A stretch of 64,000 nucleotides of DNA from Mycogone perniciosa (taxonomy: Eukaryota > Ascomycota > Sordariomycetes > Hypocreales > Hypocreaceae). The stretch spans positions 1 to 64,000 of the forward strand of contig JAOALB010000191.1 of NCBI GenBank assembly GCA_025331125.1, read 5' to 3'. This document shows, one piece after another, positions 40,580 through 52,666 of this stretch (position 1 is its first letter; every line of letters starts with the position of its first letter). A program made the position numbers and the translations under genes. The notes under the pieces were generated by a model that saw nothing but the letters and a program-made list of their open reading frames with translations, was not told where the DNA came from and did not search any database.

Positions 40580-41339
40580 ACCCTTTTTATATTAATACTA
40601 TAATAAATTATATTACTAAACCTTAGACTTATAAATCTAATAAATATACTTTATTTACTATTTTAATTTTTTAAAGGCAATTTTATTAATATACTTTTTA
40701 CTTTTTACTTTTAAAAAAGTTAATTTATTAAATAATAAATATTTTTTATAGTGCAGTAAATATATATATTAAAGTTATTTTTATAATAAAGGTTTAATTA
40801 CTTTATTTTATATACTGCCTTTTTTACTTATTTAAAAGGTAAAAATAATAATTAATCTTTAATTACTAAAAGTGTTTATTAAAATAAATTAAGCTTTTTT
40901 AAGGCTTAGCAATTAATAATTTTACAGATTTAAGTCTTTTAGTTTTAAAGACTAGTCAAACTATTTAAGTTTATTTTTAATATTTAATAAGTTTTTAATA
41001 ATTTTTTAAAAATTCTATTACTTTTTATAGTTTTCTTATTTAATTAAATATTGATATTTTTTATTTTTTATTTATATAGCATTAATTTCTTTTACTTTAT
41101 ATTTTTCTTAACTGCTTAAAGTTTAATTAAATCTATACTTAATTTATTTTTTAATTTATTTTCTAATAGTTTTTTAAATATTAAAATATAAAAGATTAAA
41201 TAAATTTAAATATTATTTAATAATATAAGTATATAAATAACTTTTAAAATAACTTTTTTAATTAAATAAAGTTTAAGTTTTTTAAAATTTAATTTATTAT
41301 TTAATTCTATTATTTTAATATTTACAGTATTTCTTTTTA

Positions 41340-44300
41340 ATAAGTAATAGTATAAATAAATTATATCTCCCTCTTTAAAGATTAATCCCTTTAATTTATA
41401 TTTATTAATCTACTTTTTTATATTTTTTTATATAAAGTAAAAATATATTTATATTTCTTTATATAACTACTTTATATCCTTAGCTTTAATTTATATTTTA
41501 TTAATATATAAACTTTCTTTTAGCGCTTTATATATATTTAATATAAAACTATAATTACTGTATATAAGGCTAAATCCAGTTAACTTTAAAATATTACTGT
41601 TATAGGATATTTATATCATTAATAATTTCTTTATTTAATTATTTTAATTAAAGTTAATATAACCTTTTAAATACACTTTAATAATTTAATTTATATATTT
41701 TATTTATCTATTTATTTATAGGTAATATATAGTATTAAATTTATAATTTATTTCTAACTAGTTTATAAATACCTGCTAGAATTTAAATATAAAGGTTAAT
41801 CTTTAATTAAATATAATCTCAGCTAGAATTATCTAGTTAACTGTAATAAATTGCAAAAATATATAAGTTAGTATTTCTATATTTATTATTTTTTTATATA
41901 AAAGGAAATAAAAATATTTAATAAATTAATCTATAATTATTAAAATACTATTATATTTAATCTTTAATTTTAATTTAATAAATAGTAAAAATTTCATAAC
42001 AAAGTTTAATAAAATTAACTTTTATAGTTATTTTAATATTAATAAAGGTTAAAGTTTACTATATAGTTTATACTTTAAAGGTTTCACTATTTTATAAGTT
42101 ATATAGTAAAAAATAATATCCTATATTACTTTTTTAAGCCTTTAAAACTTAAAATACCTTTAAATTTATTTATATATTTTATAAATGCCTTTATATTTAT
42201 ATACTAGATATTAATAGACTTCTATAACTATATTCTTTTAAAGTTTATTTAAAATCTAAATGTTTTTATTGTATTATTAAATTCTTTTTTTTATTAAACT
42301 CTATATCTTTTAAAAGTCTATTATTATTTTAAATAATATAGTATTCTTTAATGCATTAAAGTATAGTATTATTATTAAATACTTTATATATAGCTTAAAG
42401 CGCTATTTATTAATAATATTTATTAAGGGTTTACTTTAAAGTCTGCCTAGTATACTTAATCTTTCTTTACTTATAGTCAGCTTATCTATTAAATATATAT
42501 ATTTATTTATTTTTAAATCTTTTTTAATAGATTAAAATATAATTAAATTTTAAAAGGTATTCTATATAGCAGATTTCTTTTTTAGAAAGTTATTAAACTA
42601 TCGCAAAGTATATAATGTTTTTATAATTAATATATACTTTAACTTTATATATCCCTTTTAATAAATAATATTGCTATTCTTTAAATATAAAAATAATAGT
42701 AAAGAATTCTTTATTATATATTAGGTAATTTAGTTTTACGCTATATAATACTTCAAAGTAAAAGGCAATAAAGTATAATTTACTGTTTTTATCCTTTTAA
42801 TTAAATTAAGCTTTTATAGTGAAATTAACAGTATTTATTTTAACTTTTATTTCTTTAAATAGGTTAAATATAATTAATATAGGTTTTTTTAAAATAAACT
42901 GTTTAAATTTATTAAACACTTCCTATATATTTAATATTTATAGAAACTTTTATTTTTATTTAATAAATTTAAAAAGAGTTTATAAAATACTTTTATAGCC
43001 TTTAATAAATTATTAATAATAGTTAATAAATCTTAAAAAGCTTTAAACTTTTTTAATTATTATAGGTATAGGCTAATCCTTTACTGTTTATACCTTTAAT
43101 AGATTTATATAAATTTCTTTAAAAGTAATAATATACTTTAAAAAGGTAATTTTCTATATATAAAATTTGCATTTCTTTAATTCTATAAATAGTTTAATAT
43201 TTTATAGTATCTATAATATTTTATAAATATATTCCTCATATTCTTAAAGGTATTTAAAAAGATTAAAATATTATTTAAATAAATAACTATAAAGATATTA
43301 AAGTATTTTTTTAATAGATTATTAATTATTTTTTAAAATATTTTAATAGTATTAATAAAACTAAAAGGTATAACTAGGTATTTAAATAAGCTATATTTAA
43401 TTTAAAAAGCAGTTATTTATTTATATTTTTCTTTAATGCAAATAAAGTTATAAGCGCCTTTAAGATCTAGCGCTATAAACTACTTTTTTCTATATAGTTT
43501 ATCCTATAATTCTATAATTAATAGTAATAAAGTTTAGTCTTTAATAATAGCTTTATTAAACTATTAGTAATCTATAATTAATTATAGTTTACCTCTTCTC
43601 TTTAATATAAATATAATAAAATAGCCTGTTTTTAATAAAAAGGGTTAAATATACCCTTTAATTAATATATTATTTAAATAGTTATATAAGCTTTTAAGCT
43701 TTTTTTTATTTAAATTATAGATTTTATAAAAGGTAATACTAGTATTATCTTTAACCTTAATTATATAATCCTATTAACTGTATTTTAATAGTTTTATATT
43801 AACTATTGCTTTAAATAATTTATTATACTTTTAGTATCTTTTAAAGATATTTTATAGTTATTTTAATAATACTGCTATTTTAAAGCTTTTTATGTTAAGT
43901 ATTTTATTAATACTATTAAATATTTTCTGTAAAAAGGCAATTATTTTTTAAATTTATTTATCTTTTCTTTTACTTTATTTAAATCTTACTTTTAAGTAAA
44001 TTATTTCTATCATTAAACTAAAAGTAACTTTTTTAATGCCTTTCTTTAATATACCTAAAGGTTTTATATAGGATTTCTGCCTTACAGCTAAAGCCTTTTT
44101 AATACTTTTAATTATTAAAAAAGCTTTACTATTATATTAATAAAGCTAGCCTTTCTTTTAATTAATATTAAAGTTATTGCATCTTAATTAAATATAACTA
44201 CAAATAATATTATACCTATCAATATTTACTATATTATAAAGAACTACTCCCTTGCATTTAGCGATTTTAAGTTTAAAATAATTAATCTTTCACTTAACCT

Positions 44301-44480
44301 ATTTATTATTATATATAAAGGCTCCTCTTTCTGTTTAATAAAGTTAATATAGTCTGGTTTTCTTTTTTTAAGGTAATTATAAGCGATTTATAGTTACAGG
44401 TATAATAAAATTGCCTATTACTCTACTATTTATTAATATATATAGCCAATAGCCTTTAACTATTACCTTTAACTTAAAAT
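41340..44480 (-). pseudogene. Degraded pol of gypsy element D (PR-RT-RH-IN)
   Basis: Minus strand. About 44,395-44,470 reads VIVKGYWLYILIDSRAIGNFI, a lightly damaged aspartyl-protease site (DSGATGNF type). About 43,560-43,660 reads the RT KKRGKL region. RNase H and integrase follow at lower coordinates, with the integrase C-terminal KEGD(I/K)VYL equivalent at about 41,360-41,400. Stops prevent translation. Confidence 0.8.
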
Positions 44481-47175
44481 ATAGTAAATCTTTATTATTA
44501 TTTTTATTATTTAATATTTTAAAAGATATAATTTATTAATTATTACTTTATAGCCCTTTTATAAGTAATATTAATTTTTTCCTAATTCTTCTCTTTTTAT
44601 ATAAATTTTATAATTAATTAAAGTTCTTTAAAATAAATACTACTTTCTTTTATTATAAGTAGTTCCTTTATAGGTAATAAAATTAAACTAGTTTTAATAT
44701 AATTCTTTTATAATTTAATTAATCTCTGTCTTTTAAAGTAGGTTTATTCCTTATATATTTCTATATTCGCTACTTTTAAAGTTTTTTTATAAATAAATAG
44801 TATATTTATCTTTCTAGCAATATATATAGTCTAGTAATAAATATAAAGTATTATTAGCTTATTATATATACTAATCCTTTAATTTATTTTATTTATATAT
44901 AATATACTTTAAGCTATTACACTTTAAATAATATTATTAATTATATTTACACCTTTTATTATAGCGGAAATACTATTTTATTAATTTCTTTTAGCAGTAA
45001 ATATAATATCCTTTAAACTTATATTCTTTAAGTCTTTATAGTTAATAATATTCCTTTAAGTTTTTAATATCTAATTTAATAATAATAACCTTAAAGTTTT
45101 AATACTATATAGTTATAATCTATTTTTAAAAGTATTATAATCCTATACTTATTCTATAAGGTAAAATAGGATTTTAATTAAAAATATATTATATTTTAGT
45201 TTCTTTTAAAAATATACTATATACCTATATATAATATAAATAACCTAGGATATAGTATAATACTCCTTATAAATAAAGTTATTTACAGTATAGTCTCCCT
45301 ATTTATAAGTATATACAGGTTTCATTTATATAGCTAAAGCAGTTAAAATTACTTTAATAGCTATTTTATTGCTAGTTCCGTTTTATATATAAAGCTGCTT
45401 ATATAAGTATAAATATATCCTGTCTAGTTATATACTTATATTAATTCTTTAAACTATATAAAGGTAATACTTATTTAGGTTATTTTTAAGGTTACTGTAT
45501 ATTAATAATATATTTTCTGGTTTTAAAAGTATAGCATTATATAATAATAGTCTATATTATAAAGGGTTATTTTCGTTTTTATTAATAAAATTACTGCTAT
45601 TAGTTTATCTTTTATAGCCTATAGTAATTTAATTAAAATATTACTAGTTAATTATAGCGATTATTTATTTATTTAAAATACTATTATCTTTATTTAACTT
45701 TATATAGCTAAAGTCTAGGTTTTATTTTATTAAACTATCTAGGCGTAATAAATACCTATTCGCTTTATTTTCTTTAAGTATATCTCTGTAAATTAAAGAT
45801 TTAGGTTTTAACTAGTATCCCCTTTAATTTATTATAAATATCTTTTTAAATTATTTTAAATATTATCTGCTTTTATCTTTACTAGGTTTATAAATAAGGC
45901 AGCTATTATTATAGTATATAGTCTAGCTAAATAATATATAATTAGTGGTTTTTGAAACTATATTAACTTTTTGTTTAGGTTTTAGTATAGGCTTTTAGGG
46001 TTTATTAGTTTTTAGTTTTCAGGGAGCTTTATAGTCCTTTAAAATATATTTTAGCTTATTACAGTTATAATAAATAACCTTTACCTTTCCTTTCTAAATA
46101 GCGTCTAAATCTATTTAATTAAATCTTTTATTATTAAAGTTGGCGATATATTTTATTATTTTTTACTTTAATTTATATATCTTTAATATTTATAAACTTA
46201 TTTAAATTACTATTATCCTTTTTCTATATTTAAATAAAGTTTATAATATAAATTGTCTGCATTTATATATTTCTTAATAAACTTAATAATACCTTTATTT
46301 TAAAAGAGTTTATAAACTTTTCTTTTAAGTTTTAATTTAAGTTTATTATAAAAGTATTTAATAAAAGCAAAGTTTCTTTATTTAACCTTAAAAGTATAGT
46401 TTTTTAAGTATATAGTATAGTTAAAGCATTTTCCTTTTTAAATTAAATTTATAAGTTTATTTTCTGCAGTATATTCTTTATAAATATTATTAAAGATATT
46501 TTTTAATTCTTTTTTAAATTAATTATAGCTAGCGAATATAAACTGTATTTACTTATTAGCTTTGCTTTTATTATTAAAGAAATCCCTTTAAATAGGTTTA
46601 AACCACTTTAAGGCATTTCCTTTAAGTTATTTAGCAGTTAAAAGGACTTTACTAGTATTTATATTAAAGCTAGTTAAGAAGTAAATAAAGTAGTTGCGTA
46701 GTTAAGTAAGAAATAGTTAAAGTGCTATAGTGCTTCTATTAAAGGGTTTAAAGGGCTATATTTTAAGTAACTCTTTTAAATCCTTTAAAGGTTAATTCCC
46801 TTTATAGTTTAGTATAAGGTTTAGAGTAGGTATAGGCGGTGCTTAATTTTATAAGTTTATAATAGTTGTTTACTGTTAGTGGATTATTTAATTAAGTTTA
46901 ACGTTTTTAGCAATTAAATATTAATAGCAGTACTTTTATTTTATACTGTTGGCTTTTATATATTAAAAGGCTTCCTTTATATAAATGCGTAATTGTTCCG
47001 TTTTATCGACTTTATCTTTATCTTTACTTCCATTTATATTATTATCTCTGTTATTATCCTATACTTAGCGAGGAGGCAGGATAAAGGGTAGAGTGTTAGA
47101 AAAGGATACTGCAGCAGATATGCTTGCAGTATTGCTCAGGATTCTTAATAGCCTTTTAAACAAGACTCGTTCATA

Positions 47176-47562
47176 TATAACGATCCAGGTTAATTCTTAA
47201 CAGTTAAACTAAGGTTTATAGGTTTATATTAACAGAGAGGTTAAAGATAAATATTAAATAGGGTAATATAGTTACTATTTTATAAAACGGGTAGTTTAAG
47301 TAAATAATTATATTAATTACTATTTAAGTAACTATACTAAATAATTATAACTTATCCAGTTTTATATATAAAGGAGATATATAATAAATATACTTAGATT
47401 GTTTAGATTATAGCGATCTTAATGATCCAGGATTACAGTTTCGTATGGTGATCCCTCTTATAGGATTACGCTTATAGCCACGATCCATTAGTGATTGGTT
47501 GGAGGTTCCGAGATTCTGCCATAATCCCGTAACTAGGTCTTCGATATAGTCAGGTCGTGATA
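47176..47562 (-). repeat. 5' LTR of gypsy element D, best-preserved family LTR
   Basis: Starts TATAACGATCCAGG and ends AGGTCGTGATA, followed by TTTAA. It keeps many C and G bases that are T or A in the partner LTR, so it is the best guide to the ancestral LTR. Confidence 0.92.
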
Positions 47563-47903
47563 TTTAAATGGGCTAAAAATATAGGTTTAAATCTTACTAT
47601 AAGTTAAGTATTTATTTATAAAGTCTATTAAACTTTATAATTAAGTATTTTCTTTTATTTACTTTATATATATATAAAATTTCTATTTAAGCTTTATTTA
47701 ATTAAATCTATTAAATATTTTTCCTTATAGACTTAAGTATTTAGATAAATAAAGGGCCCTAGATTTAATTATTTATTTGATAGATTTGTTTGACTGGTTT
47801 GGCGGGGACCTTTTCTGAAAAAGTCCCCGCTTAATGAAATATTATTACTATTATCCCTTGGTTAAACTATGTTGAAATCCCTGCTCTTTAACCCCTCTCA
47901 TTT
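47563..47903. other. Transition between the RIP block and the gene block
   Basis: AT-rich and RIP-like to about 47,790, with TTAAGTATTT occurring three times (about 47,605, 47,645 and 47,730). Normal composition follows. No gene is seen. It holds the hairpin at 47,802-47,830 and the presumed 3' UTR of the ABC gene. Confidence 0.7.
47802..47830. other. GC-rich hairpin 74 bp beyond the ABC stop codon
   Basis: Arms GCGGGGACCTTTT and AAAAAGTCCCCGC pair over 13 positions with one mismatch around a 3-nt loop. It lies in the likely 3' UTR of the ABC gene. The following TTAATGAAAT also occurs at the end of the unclassified insertion near 21,200. It may be a 3'-UTR structure or a transposon end. Confidence 0.7.
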
Positions 47904-50900
47904 TTAGAAGAAATAGAATAGTTTCCAATGCTTCACTTTTGTGGTCCATGTAAACAAATATACCAACGCAAAATTGCCGGCTGTAAACAGCACGAAGATG
48001 CCCCAGCATCCCCACTTCCCTCCCAATTGTCCATTACCAAGGTTAAACTGTGCCAGGAATTGATCACCCGAGTTCCACAGGCATACTTGACACTCAAGGG
48101 GGTAGGATGTGTTAGGATTAAGTAGTTGTGCAGAGGATGAGAGGACCCAGTCAGAAGCATACGAAGCGCAAGTTTGGTCTGAAGGTGGGGTAAAATATAT
48201 CAAGTCTGAAGGAGAGCATGATACAGGAACGGATGAAGTTACGGCTGTGACCATGCCTCCAAGAAGGTAGGTAAATGGAGAAAGATAGTAGAGCTAAATG
48301 TATCATTAGATAGGTGGATTCGTCCGGTGGTGGGTTTGGGAGGATCGCTTACCCAGTAGCGCCAGAAGACTTGAATTTGGTCGTAGGGAACGATGATTCC
48401 GTTGAACCAGTTGCATGTGCAGACAATAAAGACGAGGACATTTCCAGCTGCACCAAGGTCTGGGCTCAATGCCATCATAAACAATCCAAGGAGAATCTAA
48501 GCATTTGTTAATTTGCGGCCGGCTGGGTTGCTGCATGCGAATTGCGACTCACTTGGAAGATCTCGTAGGTTAAGAGGAACAGGAAGATATAGCCCGCCTC
48601 TGCTTGAGGTAGCCCACTGGGGAAGTACCAAAGAACATAGTACAAAACTGTCACGAGGATAGCACCTGGTATTTCCGAGAGGATGGTGGAAGATGCAAAC
48701 GCGATCCATCCATATGTATGAGAAGGTCCCTCACGGAATATCCAGTAAAGACTCGCGAAAAAGTACCGCGCAAGAATAACATTGACGATCGCGTTGCAAA
48801 GGAACAGGATGAAGAAGACGCTGAACATTCTGTTCTTCATGTTAGGATGACGCACTAATAAGATTGCATGAAGATACTCACCGATTCTGAAGGTCATGTG
48901 GACTGGTTCCAAGCTGGAAGAAGGTGAACCCAACTAGCATAGCGCTGATGACGTGCACCCAAATCTTGGAGTACATATATGGTGGATTTCTCCACTGACT
49001 CAACAACATTCGTTTCGTCAACAACCAAGTCTGTGTCAGAACTGAAGCATTATACTCGGAAGCCCGTTCGTCAAAATGTGCGTTACTGATATTATTGCTC
49101 GTCTTGCTGCAATTCTCTATTTCTTGGACGAGGTTCGCAAATTCTGGAGACGCTTCCCAGTTTGCAGCCCAGTTAGATCCCTTGTCGTTTGTGCGAGCGT
49201 TCACACCTGCACCAACAGTTTCCAGAATGAATGCACTGGGATTAGAGCCGTGGGGGCAGATGGCACCGTGACGCGCAAAATATGGTAGCGCTGCAGTTAC
49301 CTTGCCGAAACTGTATAAAGTGTTAATCATTGGGACGTGAGCGGAGTAGGCAATAAGTGGAAACGCACTAGAGCTGCCGACCCTCAGATGACAGAGCCAG
49401 CAGATTGTCGAATTGGGAGAATAGGAGCGCAGATGGCTGATGAATCGTGACTACAGTAGCCTGGCCATGACGAGCAAGTTGCTTCAGGTAATGAACAATA
49501 CGGGCGGCACCCTGAGAGTCCAATCCCGATGTCGGCTCATCAGCAAAGAGGATTTCTGGCCTCGCCGCAAGCTCAACACCGATCTATGTCCATTCGAATT
49601 TAGTAAACAGAGCCGATATATGGGAGCTCATTGACTTGGTACAGGTTGGGACATACCGTTACCCGCTTGAGTCGCTCTACACCTAGGCCAATGCCATCTT
49701 CTCCAATCAGGGCGTCTTGGACATCGGTCAGGTCAAGTAATTCTAGAACCTCGTCGACATAGGTAAGCTTCTCAGCCTTTGAATATGTCTGGGGCTGTCG
49801 CAACAGAGCAGAGAATTCAAGCGCCTCTCGGACTGTGGCTGTGCCATCATGAAGATCCATCTGTTGAGCAAAACCTGGTAACCGTTAGAATTCGGCGTCT
49901 AGGCTTTAAGGAATATGTGTAACGTATACTTACCCACGCTCTTCCTGTAACTTGAACCCAGCGACTGATTTCCCACGAGGACTTCGCCCTGTAGCTGGCC
50001 TACAAAGTTTGTCTGGCTGAGTGCTGTAAGGAGGGTTGTCTTGCCCGCGCCACTGGCACCGCACAATGCAGTCAGCTCCCCCCGCCTCACGTATCCCGAG
50101 ATATTCTTCACAATTTGGTTTTCTCCAATGTGTATGTTTACATGCCTCCAGGTAAGCGCGAGTTCTCCCAACCCACCAGAGTGGCCGTTGAGCTGGCCAG
50201 TCACGGAGTTGGATCGTAAGGCGGGGGCTGACTTCTCCACGTCTTCAACGGCATCTTCCTTTGTCTTTTGGTCGCGTCGTTTTGCTAAGACAAGAGGGGA
50301 TCCGCCCTGCGGTGCAAACCTCATGGTCTCACTTCCAAAAATTCCGATAAAAAGATACATAACGGTAATGGCAATCATGATACCAATATTACGCCATCTA
50401 TGGGATGCAGAGAAGCCAAAGGAGTTGATGTATTGGGTTCCTGAAACACTGGTTTGACCTATAAGGGCTCCTCTGATTGCACAAGTTTGATGCCCTGGAA
50501 GTCCGTCTTGTGGAACGAGATTGTTGTCACAGGAGAGGGTCAGCCCGGTAAATTCGTTTGAGAAAAGCTGTAGAAAGAGTTGGCTCGCATAAAAGAACAT
50601 GACTCTGGTGATATTTTGGGGCTTACCGACATTTTCGAACCCGTAATACATGGGATTGATATAGTGTAGCCATCCGAAGGCTGCACCCATATCATTTGGT
50701 GGAATCAAGAACCCGGCAAAGAGGAGGAGGACTGTACAGGAGAACCCTCCATATCGAAAGCCTAGACACACATATTAGTGATAGGCGACCCTGCGCTTGC
50801 AATGATGGCCTACAGTCATCCAAGGTTCCAACATAGTAAGCAAACATGCGAAGCAAATTGCTGAAGCACACAGTCGAGATGAATAGAGTCAGGTAGAAGA

Positions 50901-52666
50901 AGAAGAATTTGCCCACTTCGACCTGTAATCTCGAGAGAAAGTAGAACACGATGACGAATAGGACATGCTGAAAGGCGATGAGCGGTAGGTCGATGAGAAA
51001 TCTAGCAAACGCAACGGCGGATGGACGGTTCAGATGCAGCTGAGCTAGAAACATCAGTTAGCTGAGCCTTCTAGACTTGGGCATATTCCTAGCAAATGCT
51101 CACCTTGTCTCTCAATCACGGGTCTATTAGTATGGGCATCGAAGAGCTCCGAAAATTGAAGCCAACCATTGAGGATTAATGCAAAGTACAGGATGCCTCC
51201 TCTTGTGAAAGCTCCTTGGGCGGCGTTATCGATATTGAAGTAGACGCTACCACAGACGAGACAGAGGATAAGCGTGGTAATCCACTTGATATAGTAGACC
51301 CTACGCTGACCAGTGACCAGCTGGTACTCTCTTGTCAGACACTCCCGTACTTGTGCGGGGAATGATAGACGATAGGAATCGCTAGGCAATAGAGACTCGG
51401 CCTGGGCTTGCTCTTGTCTGTACTCATCGATTTCGGACAGCAAAGCCTGACAATTCTCTGAGCGTTTGAATGCAGCTGCCAAGTCAGCAGGTGATTTAAT
51501 CTTCTCAGCATCCGATCCAGGTCTGACTCGTCGCTCTTCTGGATCCGTCACAGTGACAAGAAACTCGGCAGTTGTTTGTCCCGGAACAGGGACATATCCC
51601 AAATCTTCAAAGTATTTCCAGGCCTCCGATGTGGGACCAAAGAATACCTCGTACCCTTGGTCAAGAACCACGACTTTGTCAAAGTTCTTGTAGAGGTCCT
51701 CACCTGCCTGATATAGGGTTGCCAAGGTTGTCTTGTGACCAATATCTGTAACTGCTCGCAAAGCTTTGGCAAAGTCCAGGGCAGTAGAAGAGTCAAGACC
51801 TCGTGTTGAATTATCAAAGCACTGGACTGAAGAACCTGCAGCCAACACTTCAGCAATTGACACTCTGTAGTTTCCATTGTTAGCTCTAACGGTACCGGAA
51901 ATAATATCAACAAGACCCACCGTTTTCTTTCACCACCAGATATGCCTGGACTGAATGGTCCACCAACAGGTGTATCTAGAGCATGGGAAAGTCCAAATAG
52001 CTTCGCAACGACCTCGACTACATTAGCGACTGACTTGCTGTCCCGTACCTCCGAGGGAAGCGAGTTTCTCAGAGCAAACTGGATGGTTTGCCTGACGGTT
52101 AAGGATGCGATATGCCTGTCCTCCTCTGGAAGATATATGGTTTCTCGAGCGTGGTCATGCTTAAACATAGATGCAGGGATATTAGCGTATTCTACATCCC
52201 CTGTTACTTTGAGAGGGGATTGATTGGCAGCCGTCCTAAGAAAGGTTGAGCAGCCACTTCCTGGTCGACCCAGCACAAGTAACATCTCCCCAGGCTTAAC
52301 AATACCGGTGAAGTCTACCAGAACTGGCCTTCCTGCAGGAGAGAATTTATTTGGAGAGATACGAGACAAAATGTTCTCTTTGATGAACCGAGCCTGGTCG
52401 GGCCCAAATGTGTTTAAAATAGCTCGGGGTAAGGTTTTGACATCGATATCAGTTCCTGATGGAGCTGAGACGGAAAGGTCCTTGAATGAGAGGCCGATCT
52501 GCTTCCGAGCTTCTTGACCCTTGGGAGACTGGCTACTCAGAAGAATTCTGATGGAGTCAAGTCCCTCTGATTTGGTTGTTTTGGGACCAGACGACTCGGC
52601 CCCATCTGAGTCCACCATGGGGTCACTCAGCCTCTCCAGCCGAGAGGACCCGAGCTCACAAGACAT
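47904..52666 (-). CDS. PDR-type (ABCG) full-size ABC multidrug transporter
   Basis: Predicted plasma-membrane drug-efflux pump with the reverse topology NBD1-TMD1-NBD2-TMD2 of fungal PDR proteins. Ten exons; introns 51,865-51,920, 51,045-51,103, 50,762-50,813, 49,875-49,933, 49,584-49,656, 49,311-49,368, 48,830-48,881, 48,497-48,552 and 48,294-48,352. The joined frame is 1,412 aa without a stop. NBD1 has the PDR-typical Walker [10 protein letters not shown] (133-141, Cys for Lys), signature ISGGERKR (242-249) and Walker B ending [16 protein letters not shown]2 has a canonical Walker [10 protein letters not shown] (about 814-822), degenerate signature [12 protein letters not shown] and [13 protein letters not shown]. 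The last membrane domain has NPFxY-like and cysteine-containing loop segments usual in PDR pumps. I chose the start at 52,666; an in-frame ATG also lies at 52,714. A 21-codon splice-like insertion (50,568-50,630) is noted separately. The substrate cannot be told from sequence. It is divergent from the MFS gene. Confidence 0.93.

Larger units (their letters stand above)
40143..47562 (-). mobile_element. Ty3/gypsy LTR retrotransposon D, RIP-degraded
   Basis: LTRs at 40,143-40,506 and 47,176-47,562 are flanked by exact TTTAA (40,138-40,142 and 47,563-47,567). It is 7.4 kb, uninterrupted, on the minus strand. It is the simplest reference copy of the family in this window. Mutation load falls toward the right end: about 46,600-47,562 keeps many GC words (GATCCAGG, GGTTGGAGG, GACTCG). 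It is the last element before the gene block. Confidence 0.94.

Noticed and set aside
50568..50626. 59-nt intron in the ABC gene using GTAAGC
   Set aside because: Splice sites look good, but removal shifts the frame away from the conserved NEFTGL continuation, so it is not in the gene model. Recorded as a finding instead.
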